This document shows positions 26,714 to 35,807 of a DNA stretch of 64,000 bases, one piece after another. The position numbers were made by a program, and so were the translations under genes. The stretch's first letter is position 1, and each line of letters opens with the position of its first letter. Origin of the DNA: Capsulimonadaceae bacterium (lineage in GTDB: Bacteria; Armatimonadota; Armatimonadia; Armatimonadales; Capsulimonadaceae); contig JARLGU010000019.1 of the NCBI GenBank assembly GCA_031292625.1, positions 62,001 through 126,000 on the forward strand, read 5' to 3'. A model generated the notes under the pieces. It was not told the DNA's origin. It made no database searches and saw nothing but the letters and a program-made list of their open reading frames with translations.

Positions 26714-28390
26714 CTAACCTTTCTTTTTCTCGGGACGAACCGCAAAGTTGGCTTGCAACTCAGGCTGCGACTCCCAAGGGGCCTTGAGAAATCGGCGCGC
26801 AGAGCTGTTAATCATGGTATCGATGTCGCGGTAGAAGTTCGCGGCGCCCTTGTAGCCGGCGTATGGTCCGCCGTAGTCATAGCTGTGGATCTGCTTGCAT
26901 GGGACGCCCATCTTTTCGATCACGAACTTGTCCTTGATGCCAGAGCAAAAGATGTCCGGCTTGTAAAACTCGATCATCTTCTCCATCTCGTGATGCGAAA
27001 TGTCGTCGATCACGATGGCATTCGCCTCCATATCGGGCATCATGCCGTCGTATGTCGCGAGCTTCAGACCGTTCTCTTCCAGAACCGCCACCTGCTCCTG
27101 AGTCTTTCTGGGTCTGTAGCGCTCCGGATCGGCTTCGACGGCAAGCTCCTCGATATTGCGGCTGTCAGCGTCGACCTTGATCGACGAGGCGACCCTCGAG
27201 CCCTCATAATCGTCGCGGTGCGCAAACTCGTAGCCCGCGGAAACCAAGCGCATCTCGATGTCCTTGAACAGCTCTCGCCAGTGATGCGAACGTGAACCGC
27301 CCGCGTAGCAGAGCGCAAGCTTGCCCGAACACCGTCTCGTCACGTCCTCACGAACCGCTTTTAGCGCCGACAGTTCTTCCGCAATGACCGCTTCGACCCT
27401 TTCGCTGAGCCCCGCATCGTCGAAGTATTGCGCGATTTTGCGTAGAGACTTGGACATCGAGTCTGCCCCGATGAAGTTGACCTTGATCCACGGGATGCCG
27501 AACTTCGTCTCCATCATCTCGGCCATATAGTTGATCGACCTGTGGCACATGACGACGTTGAGGTTCGCATGGTGCGATTGCCCGATCTGGTCGTACAAGG
27601 CATTGCCGCTAAACGTCGCTACGACCTCGATCCCACATCGCGTAAGGACACGCTCAATTTCCCAAGCGTCCCCGCCAATGTTGTATTCGCCCAGCACGTT
27701 GATCCGGAACGGATTCGTGAACGGCGTCTCAGGCTCCTTGATCCCCACCATGTTCTTGAAGACACCGTTGTTAGCGATGTGATGACCGGCGGACTGGCTG
27801 ACGCCCTTATAGCCTTCGCAGCTGAAGCCGAAGACGTTGATGCCGAGGTCCGCCTTAGCCTGACGAGCAACGGCGTGGACGTCGTCGCCGATCAGACCGA
27901 CGGGACAGGTTGAGAAGACCGCGATTGCCTTCGGATGAAACAGCTCGTAGGCCTCCTGAATTGCGGCGCGAAGCTTCTTCTCACCCCCAAAGATGATCTC
28001 GTCCTCCGTCAAGTCCGTCGAGAAACAATACGGCATATAGCTCTCGACGCTTGGATCCTGGTTTGCCAGATTGCGCCGCGTGCCCCATGCGTAATAGGAA
28101 CAACCAATCGGTCCATGCACGATTTGCACAAGGTCCTTAATTGGTCCAATCACGACGCCCTTGCAGCCGGCATAACAACATCCGCGCTGTGTAATGATGC
28201 CCGGGATCGTCCGAACGTTCGCCTCCACTTCAGGCACGTCGTGCGGATCGTTAACGCGAATATGTTTCGCGCGCTTCCGAGCGACCTTGGGCGGGTAAAT
28301 ATCCAACATCTCCTTTAATACCGGAGACGGATCCGGCAGCGGGATCAGGGCGCTCCCGGCCGTTTGCGTGTTGTCCTTGGAGTCCGACAT
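26714..28390 (-). CDS. nifD: Nitrogenase MoFe protein alpha chain
   Basis: 558 residues, with the roughly 50-residue insertion (around AHRDDYEGSRVASSIKVDAD) known from the clostridial NifD. P-cluster cysteines lie in RGCCYAGCKGVVIGP, GPIGCSYYAWG and STCPVGLIGDDVHAV. The FeMo-co cysteine ligand is in NVVMCHRSINYMAEMMETKF and the histidine ligand in QIHSYDYGGPYAGYKGA. AGGSRSHHW in place of the VnfD/AnfD motifs argues for a Mo enzyme. AGGAAGGAAG precedes the start. Confidence 0.97.
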   Translation of the reverse strand: MSDSKDNTQTAGSALIPLPDPSPVLKEMLDIYPPKVARKRAKHIRVNDPHDVPEVEANVRTIPGIITQRGCCYAGCKGVVIGPIKDLVQIVHGPIGCSYYAWGTRRNLANQDPSVESYMPYCFSTDLTEDEIIFGGEKKLRAAIQEAYELFHPKAIAVFSTCPVGLIGDDVHAVARQAKADLGINVFGFSCEGYKGVSQSAGHHIANNGVFKNMVGIKEPETPFTNPFRINVLGEYNIGGDAWEIERVLTRCGIEVVATFSGNALYDQIGQSHHANLNVVMCHRSINYMAEMMETKFGIPWIKVNFIGADSMSKSLRKIAQYFDDAGLSERVEAVIAEELSALKAVREDVTRRCSGKLALCYAGGSRSHHWRELFKDIEMRLVSAGYEFAHRDDYEGSRVASSIKVDADSRNIEELAVEADPERYRPRKTQEQVAVLEENGLKLATYDGMMPDMEANAIVIDDISHHEMEKMIEFYKPDIFCSGIKDKFVIEKMGVPCKQIHSYDYGGPYAGYKGAANFYRDIDTMINSSARRFLKAPWESQPELQANFAVRPEKKKG

Positions 28391-28423
28391 TGTCTTTCTT
28401 CCTTCCTCAAATCACAAGCCCAT

Positions 28424-28807
28424 TTACACGTTCTCGTTAAGCGCCAAGTCGGACGTTTCTCCGGTTCTGACACGAACCGAATCCGTGACCGGCAGAACGA
28501 ATATCTTGCCATCCCCGGGGCGTCCTGTTTTGTTGGCGCTTACGATCGTGTCAACCACCTTCGCAACCTGCTGGTCGGGCACCACGATCGTCAGAAGCCG
28601 CTTTGGAATCAACTTCGGACCATATCCGAGCTGCGTGATCGCTTCCTCATAGCCCTCCTCCGCACCGCGCAGCAGCCGGAAGTCGACGTTCCCCTTGCCG
28701 CGCCCCTGGACGAACTGCGCGGTAAAGGATGCGATGCCCGCATCCGCAAGGGCCTTCTTCGTTTGATTCATCATGTTCATGCGGATAACCGCGAGAACTT
28801 CTTTCAT
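28424..28807 (-). CDS. nifI2: PII-like nitrogenase regulator NifI2
   Basis: 127 residues of the GlnB/PII family. The core is MKEVLAVIRMNMMNQTKKAL, FVQGRGKGNVDF, the T-loop region and GRPGDGKIFVLPVTDSVRVRTGE. The longer, distinct T-loop and position between nifI1 and nifD identify it as NifI2. NifI1 and NifI2 together bind NifDK and block it when nitrogen is sufficient; 2-oxoglutarate and ATP relieve this. The start overlaps the nifI1 stop by 4 nt (ATGA). Confidence 0.95.
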   Translation of the reverse strand: MKEVLAVIRMNMMNQTKKALADAGIASFTAQFVQGRGKGNVDFRLLRGAEEGYEEAITQLGYGPKLIPKRLLTIVVPDQQVAKVVDTIVSANKTGRPGDGKIFVLPVTDSVRVRTGETSDLALNENV

Positions 28808-29157
28808 ACCGCGACGACCTCCTGCGCCAAGCCCTCGCGCTCGCCCGTGCTGACCGTATAGACCTCCTCAACAGGCGAAACGAAAATCTTGCCATCGCCG
28901 TAGGCGCCCTCGGATCCCGTCCGCGCCGCCTTCAAGATGACCTTGATGAGAAAATCCTTGGAATCGTCGGGGACGACGATCATCAGCATCTCTTTCGGAA
29001 GCTCGTCGTAATGAATATCGCCGACCTTGAGCCCCCGCTGCTTGCCCCGACCGTGAACGTTCACCTTTGTCACCGCGGGAAAACCCGCATCGAGGAGAGC
29101 CGCCATCACTTCCCCGCTTTTCTCCGGCCGGACAATCGCTCGTATCATAATGGACAT
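28804..29157 (-). CDS. nifI1: PII-like nitrogenase regulator NifI1
   Basis: 117 residues. RAIVRPEKSGEVMAALLDAG, NVHGRGKQRGLKVGDIHYDE, LPKEMLMIVVPDD and YGDGKIFVSPVEEVYTVSTG are characteristic of NifI1. It partners NifI2 to switch nitrogenase off without DraT/DraG. It sits between nifH and nifI2; a structured 100-nt gap separates it from nifH. Confidence 0.95.
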   Translation of the reverse strand: MSIMIRAIVRPEKSGEVMAALLDAGFPAVTKVNVHGRGKQRGLKVGDIHYDELPKEMLMIVVPDDSKDFLIKVILKAARTGSEGAYGDGKIFVSPVEEVYTVSTGEREGLAQEVVAV

Positions 29158-29196
29158 TTTGTTATTCCTTTCAACAATTGCAATCTTGCCCGCTAT

Positions 29197-29243
29197 TTGG
29201 TGGAGCCTTCCCCGTATCGATTGAGGCGGCGGAAGGCAACCAA
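29197..29243 (-). terminator. Intercistronic hairpin between nifH and nifI1
   Basis: Long imperfect stem: TTGGT and GCCTTCCCCG pair with CGGCGGAAGGC and ACCAA, with one bulged C, a 3-nt/1-nt internal loop and a 12-nt apical loop. No T-run follows. It is well placed to raise nifH mRNA over nifI-D-K by stabilising a processed 3' end or by partial termination. Confidence 0.6.
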
Positions 29244-29257
29244 GCGAGCAACAACGA

Positions 29258-30082
<825 letters not shown>

Positions 30083-30156
30083 TTAGCTCCTGTAGACGTA
30101 ATCATGCCCAGAGGCGTCCGAAAGGCTGTGTCTGACGGCAAACGCCAATCGTGAGC

Positions 30157-30192
30157 ATATAAAGATTGCGGGTATTGGAGCGAATACGCTCC
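30157..30192 (-). promoter_or_regulatory. Candidate nifH promoter with palindromic operator
   Basis: A perfect palindrome GGAGCG-AATA-CGCTCC (30177-30192) lies about 100 nt before the nifH start. Just downstream on the minus strand is TTATAT (30162-30157), with TTCGCT as a weak -35 overlapping the palindrome at 16-nt spacing. A repressor or activator at the palindrome would control nif transcription. Inference only. Confidence 0.35.
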
Positions 30193-30535
30193 GGACGTTG
30201 AAGACTGGCGACTACACCAGCGGCGGTAGGAGGCGCAACGAGCGCGGCACGGATTTGAAGCACCTGTGCGGTGAAAATCTCGGGCCGGTCTGCTTTGCGA
30301 ATGCTACCCCGTCCAGCAGCGGACGAACAAACAGTGTGGAAAACCCATCAATGGGCAAGAGGTTGAAAGCGATCTCAGGAAATTCGACGACACCGTACAT
30401 CCCGGATCTGCACCGGAACTTCACTCCGGGTACGTTCACTATTATTCACGACGCAAGGGTAACATTCGTCCGCAATTTGACGGATTCACCCACATGAAGG
30501 ATCGACGGCAAAGAATTCTTTATTAAGATGGAATC

Positions 30536-30572
30536 AAAAATAAACCCGCCGCTCCAAGACTGGACCGACGGG
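30536..30572 (-). terminator. Rho-independent terminator of molbindin gene
   Basis: On the minus strand CCCG and TCCA pair with TGGA and CGGG around a GTCT loop (with a small internal loop), followed by TTTATTTTT. It lies about 27 nt after the molbindin stop and separates the ferredoxin-molbindin unit from the nif operon. Confidence 0.65.
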
Positions 30573-30598
30573 GAAACAGCAGGCAAGGACGATCACTC

Positions 30599-30808
30599 TT
30601 AGTCGACGCCGAGCAATACATCCGACGACTTGATGATCGCGCTGACCGGCTTGCCGACAGTGATCCCCAGTCGCTCGACCGATGACTTGGTGACGACCGA
30701 GACGATCTCTTGTCCCGACGGCAACTCGAGGACGACTTCGGCATTGACAATACCGGGCGTAACCGACTTAACCACCCCGGTTAACACATTGCGCGCGCTT
30801 ATCTTCAT
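30599..30808 (-). CDS. mop: Molbindin (Mop-domain molybdate-binding protein)
   Basis: 69 residues forming a single Mop/TOBE domain: MKISARNVLTGVVKSVTPGI, then NAEVVLELPSGQEIVSVVTK and SSVERLGITVGKPVSAIIKS. Molbindins assemble into small oligomers that bind molybdate or tungstate and buffer Mo inside the cell. Placement directly upstream of a Mo nitrogenase operon fits a role in Mo supply for FeMo-co. Its own terminator follows. No modABC transporter is in the window. Confidence 0.92.
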   Translation of the reverse strand: MKISARNVLTGVVKSVTPGIVNAEVVLELPSGQEIVSVVTKSSVERLGITVGKPVSAIIKSSDVLLGVD

Positions 30809-30885
30809 GAGAGAATATCCCTTCGCTGCTTGGAACTAGGCATTTGATTCGTCAAAATACGCGGCGAATCCTGCTCGGACGAAGA

Positions 30886-31188
30886 TCACGCAAGCTGTCC
30901 GCTAGCCGGCGTTCCGCTTTCGATGCCATCGAGGATCTCATCGATCCGCGCTTCATCGACCCCTCCGTACCAGTTGCCTTCGGGATAAACGACCACGACG
31001 GGGCCGTGATCGCATAAGTTCAAGCATCCCGTACTGGATACAAGAACATTGTCCAAATCGCGATCGGACGCTTCCGACTCGATATACTGTATCAGGGCTG
31101 TGGAATCCTTGCGGGCGCACGCGCCTTTTGCTTCTCCGGCAACGCGAAAACTGCCGCAAACGAAAATGTGATGTTTCGGCTTTTGCAT
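30886..31188 (-). CDS. Thioredoxin-like [2Fe-2S] ferredoxin
   Basis: About 100 residues from ATG 31188, which has AGGAAGGGAAGA just upstream (a longer frame from 31338 lacks support). Four cluster cysteines are in the spacing of thioredoxin-like 2Fe-2S ferredoxins: HIFVCGSFR, GACARKD, STGCLNLCDHGPVVVVYPEG. The best-known member, from Clostridium pasteurianum, interacts with the MoFe protein. Location just upstream of nif fits a role in electron flow or cluster supply for nitrogenase. It probably shares a transcript with the molbindin gene 77 nt on. Confidence 0.88.
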   Translation of the reverse strand: MQKPKHHIFVCGSFRVAGEAKGACARKDSTALIQYIESEASDRDLDNVLVSSTGCLNLCDHGPVVVVYPEGNWYGGVDEARIDEILDGIESGTPASGQLA

Positions 31189-31997
31189 TCTTCCCTTCCT
31201 TTCCAACGTGAGCATAAGCTCGGCAGATGCAGAACGCGCCTCTATCGCCCGAGGCAGACCACGGGTTATAGACGGCGTTATTTCTTCTTCGAAAGGGGGA
31301 TGTAGCCGGCATTGGCTCTGACGCGCCTGGCGGAGCAACCCGCCAACAGGCTGACGTTACCTGAGCATCGCGAGCGCAGTCAAGTGATAGAACGACGTTT
31401 CCCCCGTATTCCGTCGTCAGGAGGAGATGGCGGGAGGAATAACGTGGAGATCCACTTGCGGCGCCCGGAACACGTGCGCAACAGGCTTGCCGGTGTTTAG
31501 CATTGTGACTTACGAATGCTTGAATCAGCAGATGCTCGAACGGAAATCAAATCATCGCGGAGCTTTTCGTTACTTGCAGGCTTCGTTCACGCCGCCTGAG
31601 CAAGAACGGCTCGCCGATGCGGTAGAGTCACTTAGCGAATGCGGGTCATTAATCGGCGTACCGAGAACAAGATTCAGGACGGCTCGGGCCGCCGGGGCCT
31701 TTTTTGCCCGCGCCTCGCTCACGGCGGTGATTTACGATGCTTTGTCGACACGCGTCTGGCCTTTTGCCGCCATCGTCCGATCCCAGCGCACATCGTGAAG
31801 GAGTGAAAGCGCTGTGACGGCCCTTTTTCAAAAACGGCCACGGCGGCCGGGGAGCCGTCTTACAAGACTTTTCGATTTTTACACACGCTCTGAGCGATAT
31901 TCACATATTTCAAAAAGAACATTATGCCTTTCGGCCTCTTCCACCGGAAGACAGCTCCGTTCATCGTCCGCATTCGATCTGAAAGGCAGGATTCAAC
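31189..31997. other. Long intergenic region with an inverted repeat and element A copy 4
   Basis: About 810 nt. A short perfect inverted repeat TGGCGG-AGCAAC-CCGCCA lies at 31328-31345 in the ferredoxin upstream region. From 31643 to 31891 it is element A. In 31350-31640 I see no convincing gene. Confidence 0.4.
31643..31891 (-). repeat. Element A, copy 4 (reverse orientation, full length)
   Basis: Inverted relative to copy 1. The stem GGCC-GCCGG-GGCC (31691-31703) runs into TTTTTT; the other end has CGGCC-ACGGC-GGCCG preceded by A5, i.e. a T5 terminator on the minus strand, and ends ACACACGCTCT. It lies between the ferredoxin upstream region and the small membrane protein gene, where no 3' end is obvious. 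Confidence 0.8.
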
Positions 31998-32342
31998 ATG
32001 GAATGGTTGCACTATATCTCGTATTTCTTCGGCGGCGCGTTTCTTTCCAATTCAATTCCGCACTTTGTCAGCGGGTCGATGGGAGAGTCCTTTCAAAGTC
32101 CTTTCGCCAAGCCGCCCGGCCAGGGTCTGTCCTCTTCGACCGTCAACGTGACATGGGGCTTTATCAACATCGTCCTCGCTTATGTGCTGATCTGCCACGT
32201 CGGAGACTTCAACCTGCGCTCCATTGCCCATGCGGCAGCCATGGGGTTGGGTTTTCTTCTTATCGGCCTCACGAGTGCACGCCAATTTGGCAGATTCCAC
32301 GGCGGTATTGCTCCCGGGGAATCTAATGCGACCTCAAGTTGA
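31998..32342 (+). CDS. Small conserved membrane protein
   Basis: 114 residues with three or so hydrophobic segments (YFFGGAFLSNSIPHFVSG, TWGFINIVLAYVLICHVG, AAAMGLGFLLIGLTSARQFG). The stretch SPFAKPPGQGLSSSTVNVTWG resembles a common hypothetical membrane-protein family without known function. The Shine-Dalgarno is weak (GGCAGGATTCAAC before the ATG). No operon partner. Confidence 0.7.
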   Translation: MEWLHYISYFFGGAFLSNSIPHFVSGSMGESFQSPFAKPPGQGLSSSTVNVTWGFINIVLAYVLICHVGDFNLRSIAHAAAMGLGFLLIGLTSARQFGRFHGGIAPGESNATSS

Positions 32343-32830
32343 AGACTCTCATGGATCCAACCATCTCGGGGATCGCCATTATCAATCTCCGGCGAGAAAG
32401 GGACCATTCTCCGTCAACGTGCATCAGGGAGATGCGTGGCAACGCGGGAGCGGAGGCAATATACGGCCTCCTGCCTGCATATCCTCCGTTGGTCGCGGCC
32501 GCTTCGCGCGTGCGGCATGCCATCTTTTTAGGGTCTTGCACGCCGGGTTCTCGCGATTTAACGCGCGCCTGGACGGCGTGAAAAGCAGGGTATTGGCGCA
32601 GGAAAAATGGGCATCATGAGATATCACGCAAAATATTATCAATAATTCGGTTAGCGAAAGAAAATGCCGGGTATAATAGTCAAGTCGGTCCAACCGGCAA
32701 CTTCTTTACCTGCAACTGTATGCATTCTGCAGCTTCTTTGAGTCCGTCGGCCCCACATCCGTAAGTCTCGTCGAGAACTTCGGATGACCTCAGAACCGCG
32801 GTAGGGAATCACAGTTCGAAGGAGCTACTT
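32343..32830. other. Intergenic region and long leader of the RRM gene
   Basis: 488 nt. 32343-32640 shows nothing that I can support. A TATAAT at 32672-32677 then starts a leader of about 147 nt before the RNA-binding protein gene, long enough to hold an RNA thermometer or autoregulatory structure. Confidence 0.4.
32672..32677 (+). promoter_or_regulatory. -10 box (TATAAT) of the RRM gene
   Basis: A perfect TATAAT in CCGGGTATAATAGT, with start expected near 32684. The -35 is poor. It shares the GGGTATAAT context with the promoters at 8083 and 17273. Confidence 0.45.
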
Positions 32831-33127
32831 ATGTCAACAAAACTTTACGTCGGCAACCTGCCATACACCTCAACCGATCAGGAACTTCGCGATATGTTCG
32901 CTGATGCCGGTACCGTTACCAGCGCGCAGGTCGTCATCGACCGCAACACGAACCAGTCCCGTGGATTTGGCTTCGTCGAAATGGCCAGCGAAGACGAAGC
33001 GCGAAAGGCCATCGCGTCCCTCAACGGACGCCAGACCGGCGGACGCAGCCTGGTCGTTAACGAATCCAAGCCCCGCGAGAGCGGCAGCGGCGGCGGACGC
33101 GGCGGGTACGGCGGCAGCCGCTACTAA
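32831..33127 (+). CDS. RRM-domain glycine-rich RNA-binding protein
   Basis: 98 residues: one RNA recognition motif with RNP2 LYVGNLPY at 5-12 and RNP1 RGFGFVEM at 45-52, then a Gly/Arg-rich tail (SGSGGGRGGYGGSRY). This matches the small cold- or stress-responsive RNA-binding proteins of cyanobacteria and other bacteria. GAAGGAG lies 9 nt before the ATG. The 147-nt leader and strong terminator suggest a single-gene unit. Confidence 0.93.
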   Translation: MSTKLYVGNLPYTSTDQELRDMFADAGTVTSAQVVIDRNTNQSRGFGFVEMASEDEARKAIASLNGRQTGGRSLVVNESKPRESGSGGGRGGYGGSRY

Positions 33128-33144
33128 AGCTTAGCGCAAGGATC

Positions 33145-33180
33145 AAACGGCCTGGACTCCCTCGGGAGTTCAGGCCGTTT
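33145..33180 (+). terminator. Rho-independent terminator of the RRM gene
   Basis: AAACGGCCTG pairs with CAGGCCGTTT and the inner GACTCC with GGAGTT, giving a stem of about 16 bp and a 4-nt loop; the descending arm ends in TTT, then GTCGTTCT. Confidence 0.85.
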
Positions 33181-33241
33181 GTCGTTCTAGCCAATCGTAT
33201 GGCGACGGACGCCCCTCATCTCAAAACCGCGCCAACGCGGC

Positions 33242-33247
33242 CATAAT
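33242..33247 (+). promoter_or_regulatory. -10 box (CATAAT) of mtfA, leaderless
   Basis: CATAAT ends 6 nt before the ATG at 33254, so transcription would start at the initiation codon. No Shine-Dalgarno. Confidence 0.4.
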
Positions 33248-33253
33248 TGTCCC

Positions 33254-34039
33254 ATGCCGTTCCAATGGCCTTTCCGCGACCGCCGCCGGAAGATTCTCGA
33301 AGCCCCCTTTCCCGAGGAGTGGCTTCCCGTTTTGCTGGGCGGCGTCAGACAGTACGGACTGCTTACGTCCGCCGAGCAAACCAGGCTTCGCGACGACTTG
33401 CGGATCTTCCAGGCGGAAAAGTATTGGGAGGGTGCGCGAGGGTTCACTGTCACGGACGAAGTCAAAGTCACGATCAGCGCGTTTGCATGCTTGATGACGG
33501 TAGGTTTCCCCAAGCGCGACTATTATCCAAACGTCCAAACGATCGTCGTCTATCCCGGCGCCTATGTCGCCGAATCGGAGCGTCCATCCGGAGACAGCCA
33601 GGTGATCGATATCGCCGCCGAGCCAAGATTAGGCGAGGCGCACGGATTTGGACCGGTGATCCTATCGTGGTCCGATGTGGTCGAAGGCGCGCGCAAGGAA
33701 GCGGACGGCCGCAACCTCGTCATCCACGAGTTTGCACACAAACTCGATTTTCGCGACGGCGACGCGAACGGAGTGCCGCTCTTGCGCGACGGCAATGAGC
33801 TTGAAAGGTGGGCAGCCATTATGTCCGCCGAGTATGAGTTGCTAGTCGAAGATGTTGCGCGCCAACGGCACACGCCGCTGCAGCCCTATGGCGCAACCAA
33901 TCCGGCGGAGTTCTTCGCGGTTTGCACGGAATGCTTCTTCGAAAAACCGCGTCGTCTGCGAAAGCACAAGCCAGAGCTCTACGCCGTCCTTCGCGACTAC
34001 TACGGCATCGATTGGGCGCGGCGCTTCACCGAACCATAA
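33254..34039 (+). CDS. mtfA: MtfA-type zinc metallopeptidase
   Basis: 261 residues, same length as MtfA. The zinc-binding motif HEFAHKLDFRDGDANG is near residue 158 (HExxH-like HEFAH), with the third ligand in the ATNPAEFFAVCTECFFEKP region. In Enterobacteria MtfA is a peptidase that interacts with the Mlc repressor; in other phyla its role is unknown. The gene is convergent with the esterase gene, with a 32-nt gap. Confidence 0.92.
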   Translation: MPFQWPFRDRRRKILEAPFPEEWLPVLLGGVRQYGLLTSAEQTRLRDDLRIFQAEKYWEGARGFTVTDEVKVTISAFACLMTVGFPKRDYYPNVQTIVVYPGAYVAESERPSGDSQVIDIAAEPRLGEAHGFGPVILSWSDVVEGARKEADGRNLVIHEFAHKLDFRDGDANGVPLLRDGNELERWAAIMSAEYELLVEDVARQRHTPLQPYGATNPAEFFAVCTECFFEKPRRLRKHKPELYAVLRDYYGIDWARRFTEP

Positions 34040-34071
34040 GAGAGCGCCACGCCCAAAGACCCGGACGTCAC

Positions 34072-35562
34072 CTACTTCGCCGCGCGGACATAGCAGGGTC
34101 CAACGGTTCCATCGATGTCCTGCCCCCACTCCACGCGAAGATCGTGGCCGTTGAGGCGACTGTTAAACAGCGCGTCGGTCACCGTAAATTGCACCTTTCG
34201 CCACGTCCCGGTTCCATCGATCCGCACGGCGCCGCACCTTTTCCACGTGCCGGGCCCGGACGCACCCTTGACGGCTGGATCGTTCGAGTCGTAAACGAGC
34301 GCGAACGTATCAGGGCCCTGATCGAGATATGTCAACGTGATTGTGACGTTTGCCGTTGCGCCATTCTTGTATTTGGGATCGACATCGAAATACAGGTATC
34401 GCGGCTTGAGGTTTGGCACTTGTTGCATTTTATAGCCCTTAATGCCGTTCACCAAAACCTCACTCGCATTCGTTTCGCCGCCGGAAAGCAACACTTTCCC
34501 CGCGTCGCCCAGGCCCGCGGCATTACCATCATACGGATCGCCGGCAAGCAGCCGGTCAATCACGGCTGGAGGATAATCGAAAGTGGAGAATGCCTGCCCA
34601 GCAGGGTTGGGCTTATCGTAGGAATTGCCAAGCGCGCTCGCCGGGATCGACAGCGATTTGGCGAGGAACGAGTTTACCAAACCGAAGAACTCGGGAGAGA
34701 AGAAACCCGGTGCGCCGTGCCCCTCTCCCTTGATCAGGTGAAGATCGGCCGTCACGCCGCGCGCACGAAGCGCCGCGAACATTTCGATGGCCTGAGCGGG
34801 GGCGACGAGATTGTCGCTATCTCCGTGAAAGATAATGAACGGAACCGAATGGTCGGAGACGTAGGTCACCGGGCTCGCCTGAGCGGCAAGCTTGGGCGCT
34901 GCGATAGGCGGATCGCCAAGCATCACGGCGGCGCCGTTCGTTGCCGTGAGCCACACTTCGTAGCCCGGCGTGCTCGACAGCGAGAGCATGTCGCTAATCC
35001 CCGCACACCAAACAACCGCCTGGACGTCGCTGGATGTCGTAATGTTGTCGCCCACATCGAACTGCTTCAGGCCATTCGTGACGCCCATCATTGCGGCAAG
35101 GTGCGCACCCGCGGAGTGACCGGCGGCAATGAAACGCTTCGTGTCGAAGCCGTATAGAGTGGAATGAGAGCGAAGCCAACGCGTGGCCGCCTTGCAGTCA
35201 TCAAGCTGCGCCGGCCATCGTGCGTTTTTTCCGGCAAGACGATAATTAAGGCTTGCAGCGGCATACCCCTGACGAGCAAAAGCAATGGCCGCGCCGTCCG
35301 CATCCTTCTTGTCTCCCCCAGCCCAGCCGCCTCCATGGATGAATACGACCAGGGGCAAGGGACGTTGCCTGCCCTGAGGCACGAAGAGATCGAGCCTCTG
35401 CGCATCAACGCCGCCGGTTCCATACGGAACGTCCTTCAACACGCTGATTGTCGAGCCATCAGGGTTCGTGATTGTCGACGAGTTGTCTGGCGTTTGGGCA
35501 AATGCGGGGACTGCAAGGAATGCGGCGAGCGCAACAGCAGCCATATGTAAATAGCGGATCAT
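34072..35562 (-). CDS. Secreted alpha/beta-hydrolase (esterase)
   Basis: 496 residues with a signal peptide (1-22, ending AVPAFAQ). The core is an acetylesterase of the BD-FAE/hormone-sensitive lipase type: VVFIHGGGWAGGDKKD is the oxyanion-hole block, AAGHSAGAHLAAMMG the nucleophile elbow, and HLIKGEGHGAPG the catalytic His. The region after about residue 330 is an added beta-rich domain, TYLDQGPDTFALVYDSND, that could be a carbohydrate-binding or adhesion module. AGGAG precedes the ATG at 35562. Likely removes acetyl groups from a plant or microbial polysaccharide. Confidence 0.85.
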   Translation of the reverse strand: MIRYLHMAAVALAAFLAVPAFAQTPDNSSTITNPDGSTISVLKDVPYGTGGVDAQRLDLFVPQGRQRPLPLVVFIHGGGWAGGDKKDADGAAIAFARQGYAAASLNYRLAGKNARWPAQLDDCKAATRWLRSHSTLYGFDTKRFIAAGHSAGAHLAAMMGVTNGLKQFDVGDNITTSSDVQAVVWCAGISDMLSLSSTPGYEVWLTATNGAAVMLGDPPIAAPKLAAQASPVTYVSDHSVPFIIFHGDSDNLVAPAQAIEMFAALRARGVTADLHLIKGEGHGAPGFFSPEFFGLVNSFLAKSLSIPASALGNSYDKPNPAGQAFSTFDYPPAVIDRLLAGDPYDGNAAGLGDAGKVLLSGGETNASEVLVNGIKGYKMQQVPNLKPRYLYFDVDPKYKNGATANVTITLTYLDQGPDTFALVYDSNDPAVKGASGPGTWKRCGAVRIDGTGTWRKVQFTVTDALFNSRLNGHDLRVEWGQDIDGTVGPCYVRAAK

Positions 35563-35807
35563 ACAGTTCTCCTAACGGCGCACGGCGAAGCTAAGGGTAA
35601 GGAATTTTTGGGCGCTTGGCGGGATAATCGAAGATTGCGACCAGGATGCGCTCGCTCCCGAAACGAAAGAAGCTTATTGAGTGGTGGACGGATGTTTTGC
35701 AAAAGACCGCCGTCTTGAGCGCTCGAAAACGGCAAGTGCAATCACCCTGACAGGCCAGGGTGATTGCTTCCTGGAATCCGAGTCCGCGCAATGGCAGGTC
35801 CCGACGT

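Noticed and set aside
30300-30480. Possible riboswitch (Moco, cobalamin or c-di-GMP) in the nif upstream region
   Set aside because: Some short pairings exist but none of the conserved core sequences of these classes could be found.
30198-30497. 99-codon open frame upstream of nifH
   Set aside because: No Shine-Dalgarno site, no similarity, and it overlaps promoter and leader signals.
31320-31350. Inverted repeat as a ferredoxin terminator
   Set aside because: It lies upstream of, not after, the ferredoxin gene and has no T-run; left as an unexplained repeat.
33922-35157. 411-codon open frame on the plus strand
   Set aside because: Mirror of the esterase gene, which has a signal peptide and all catalytic motifs.
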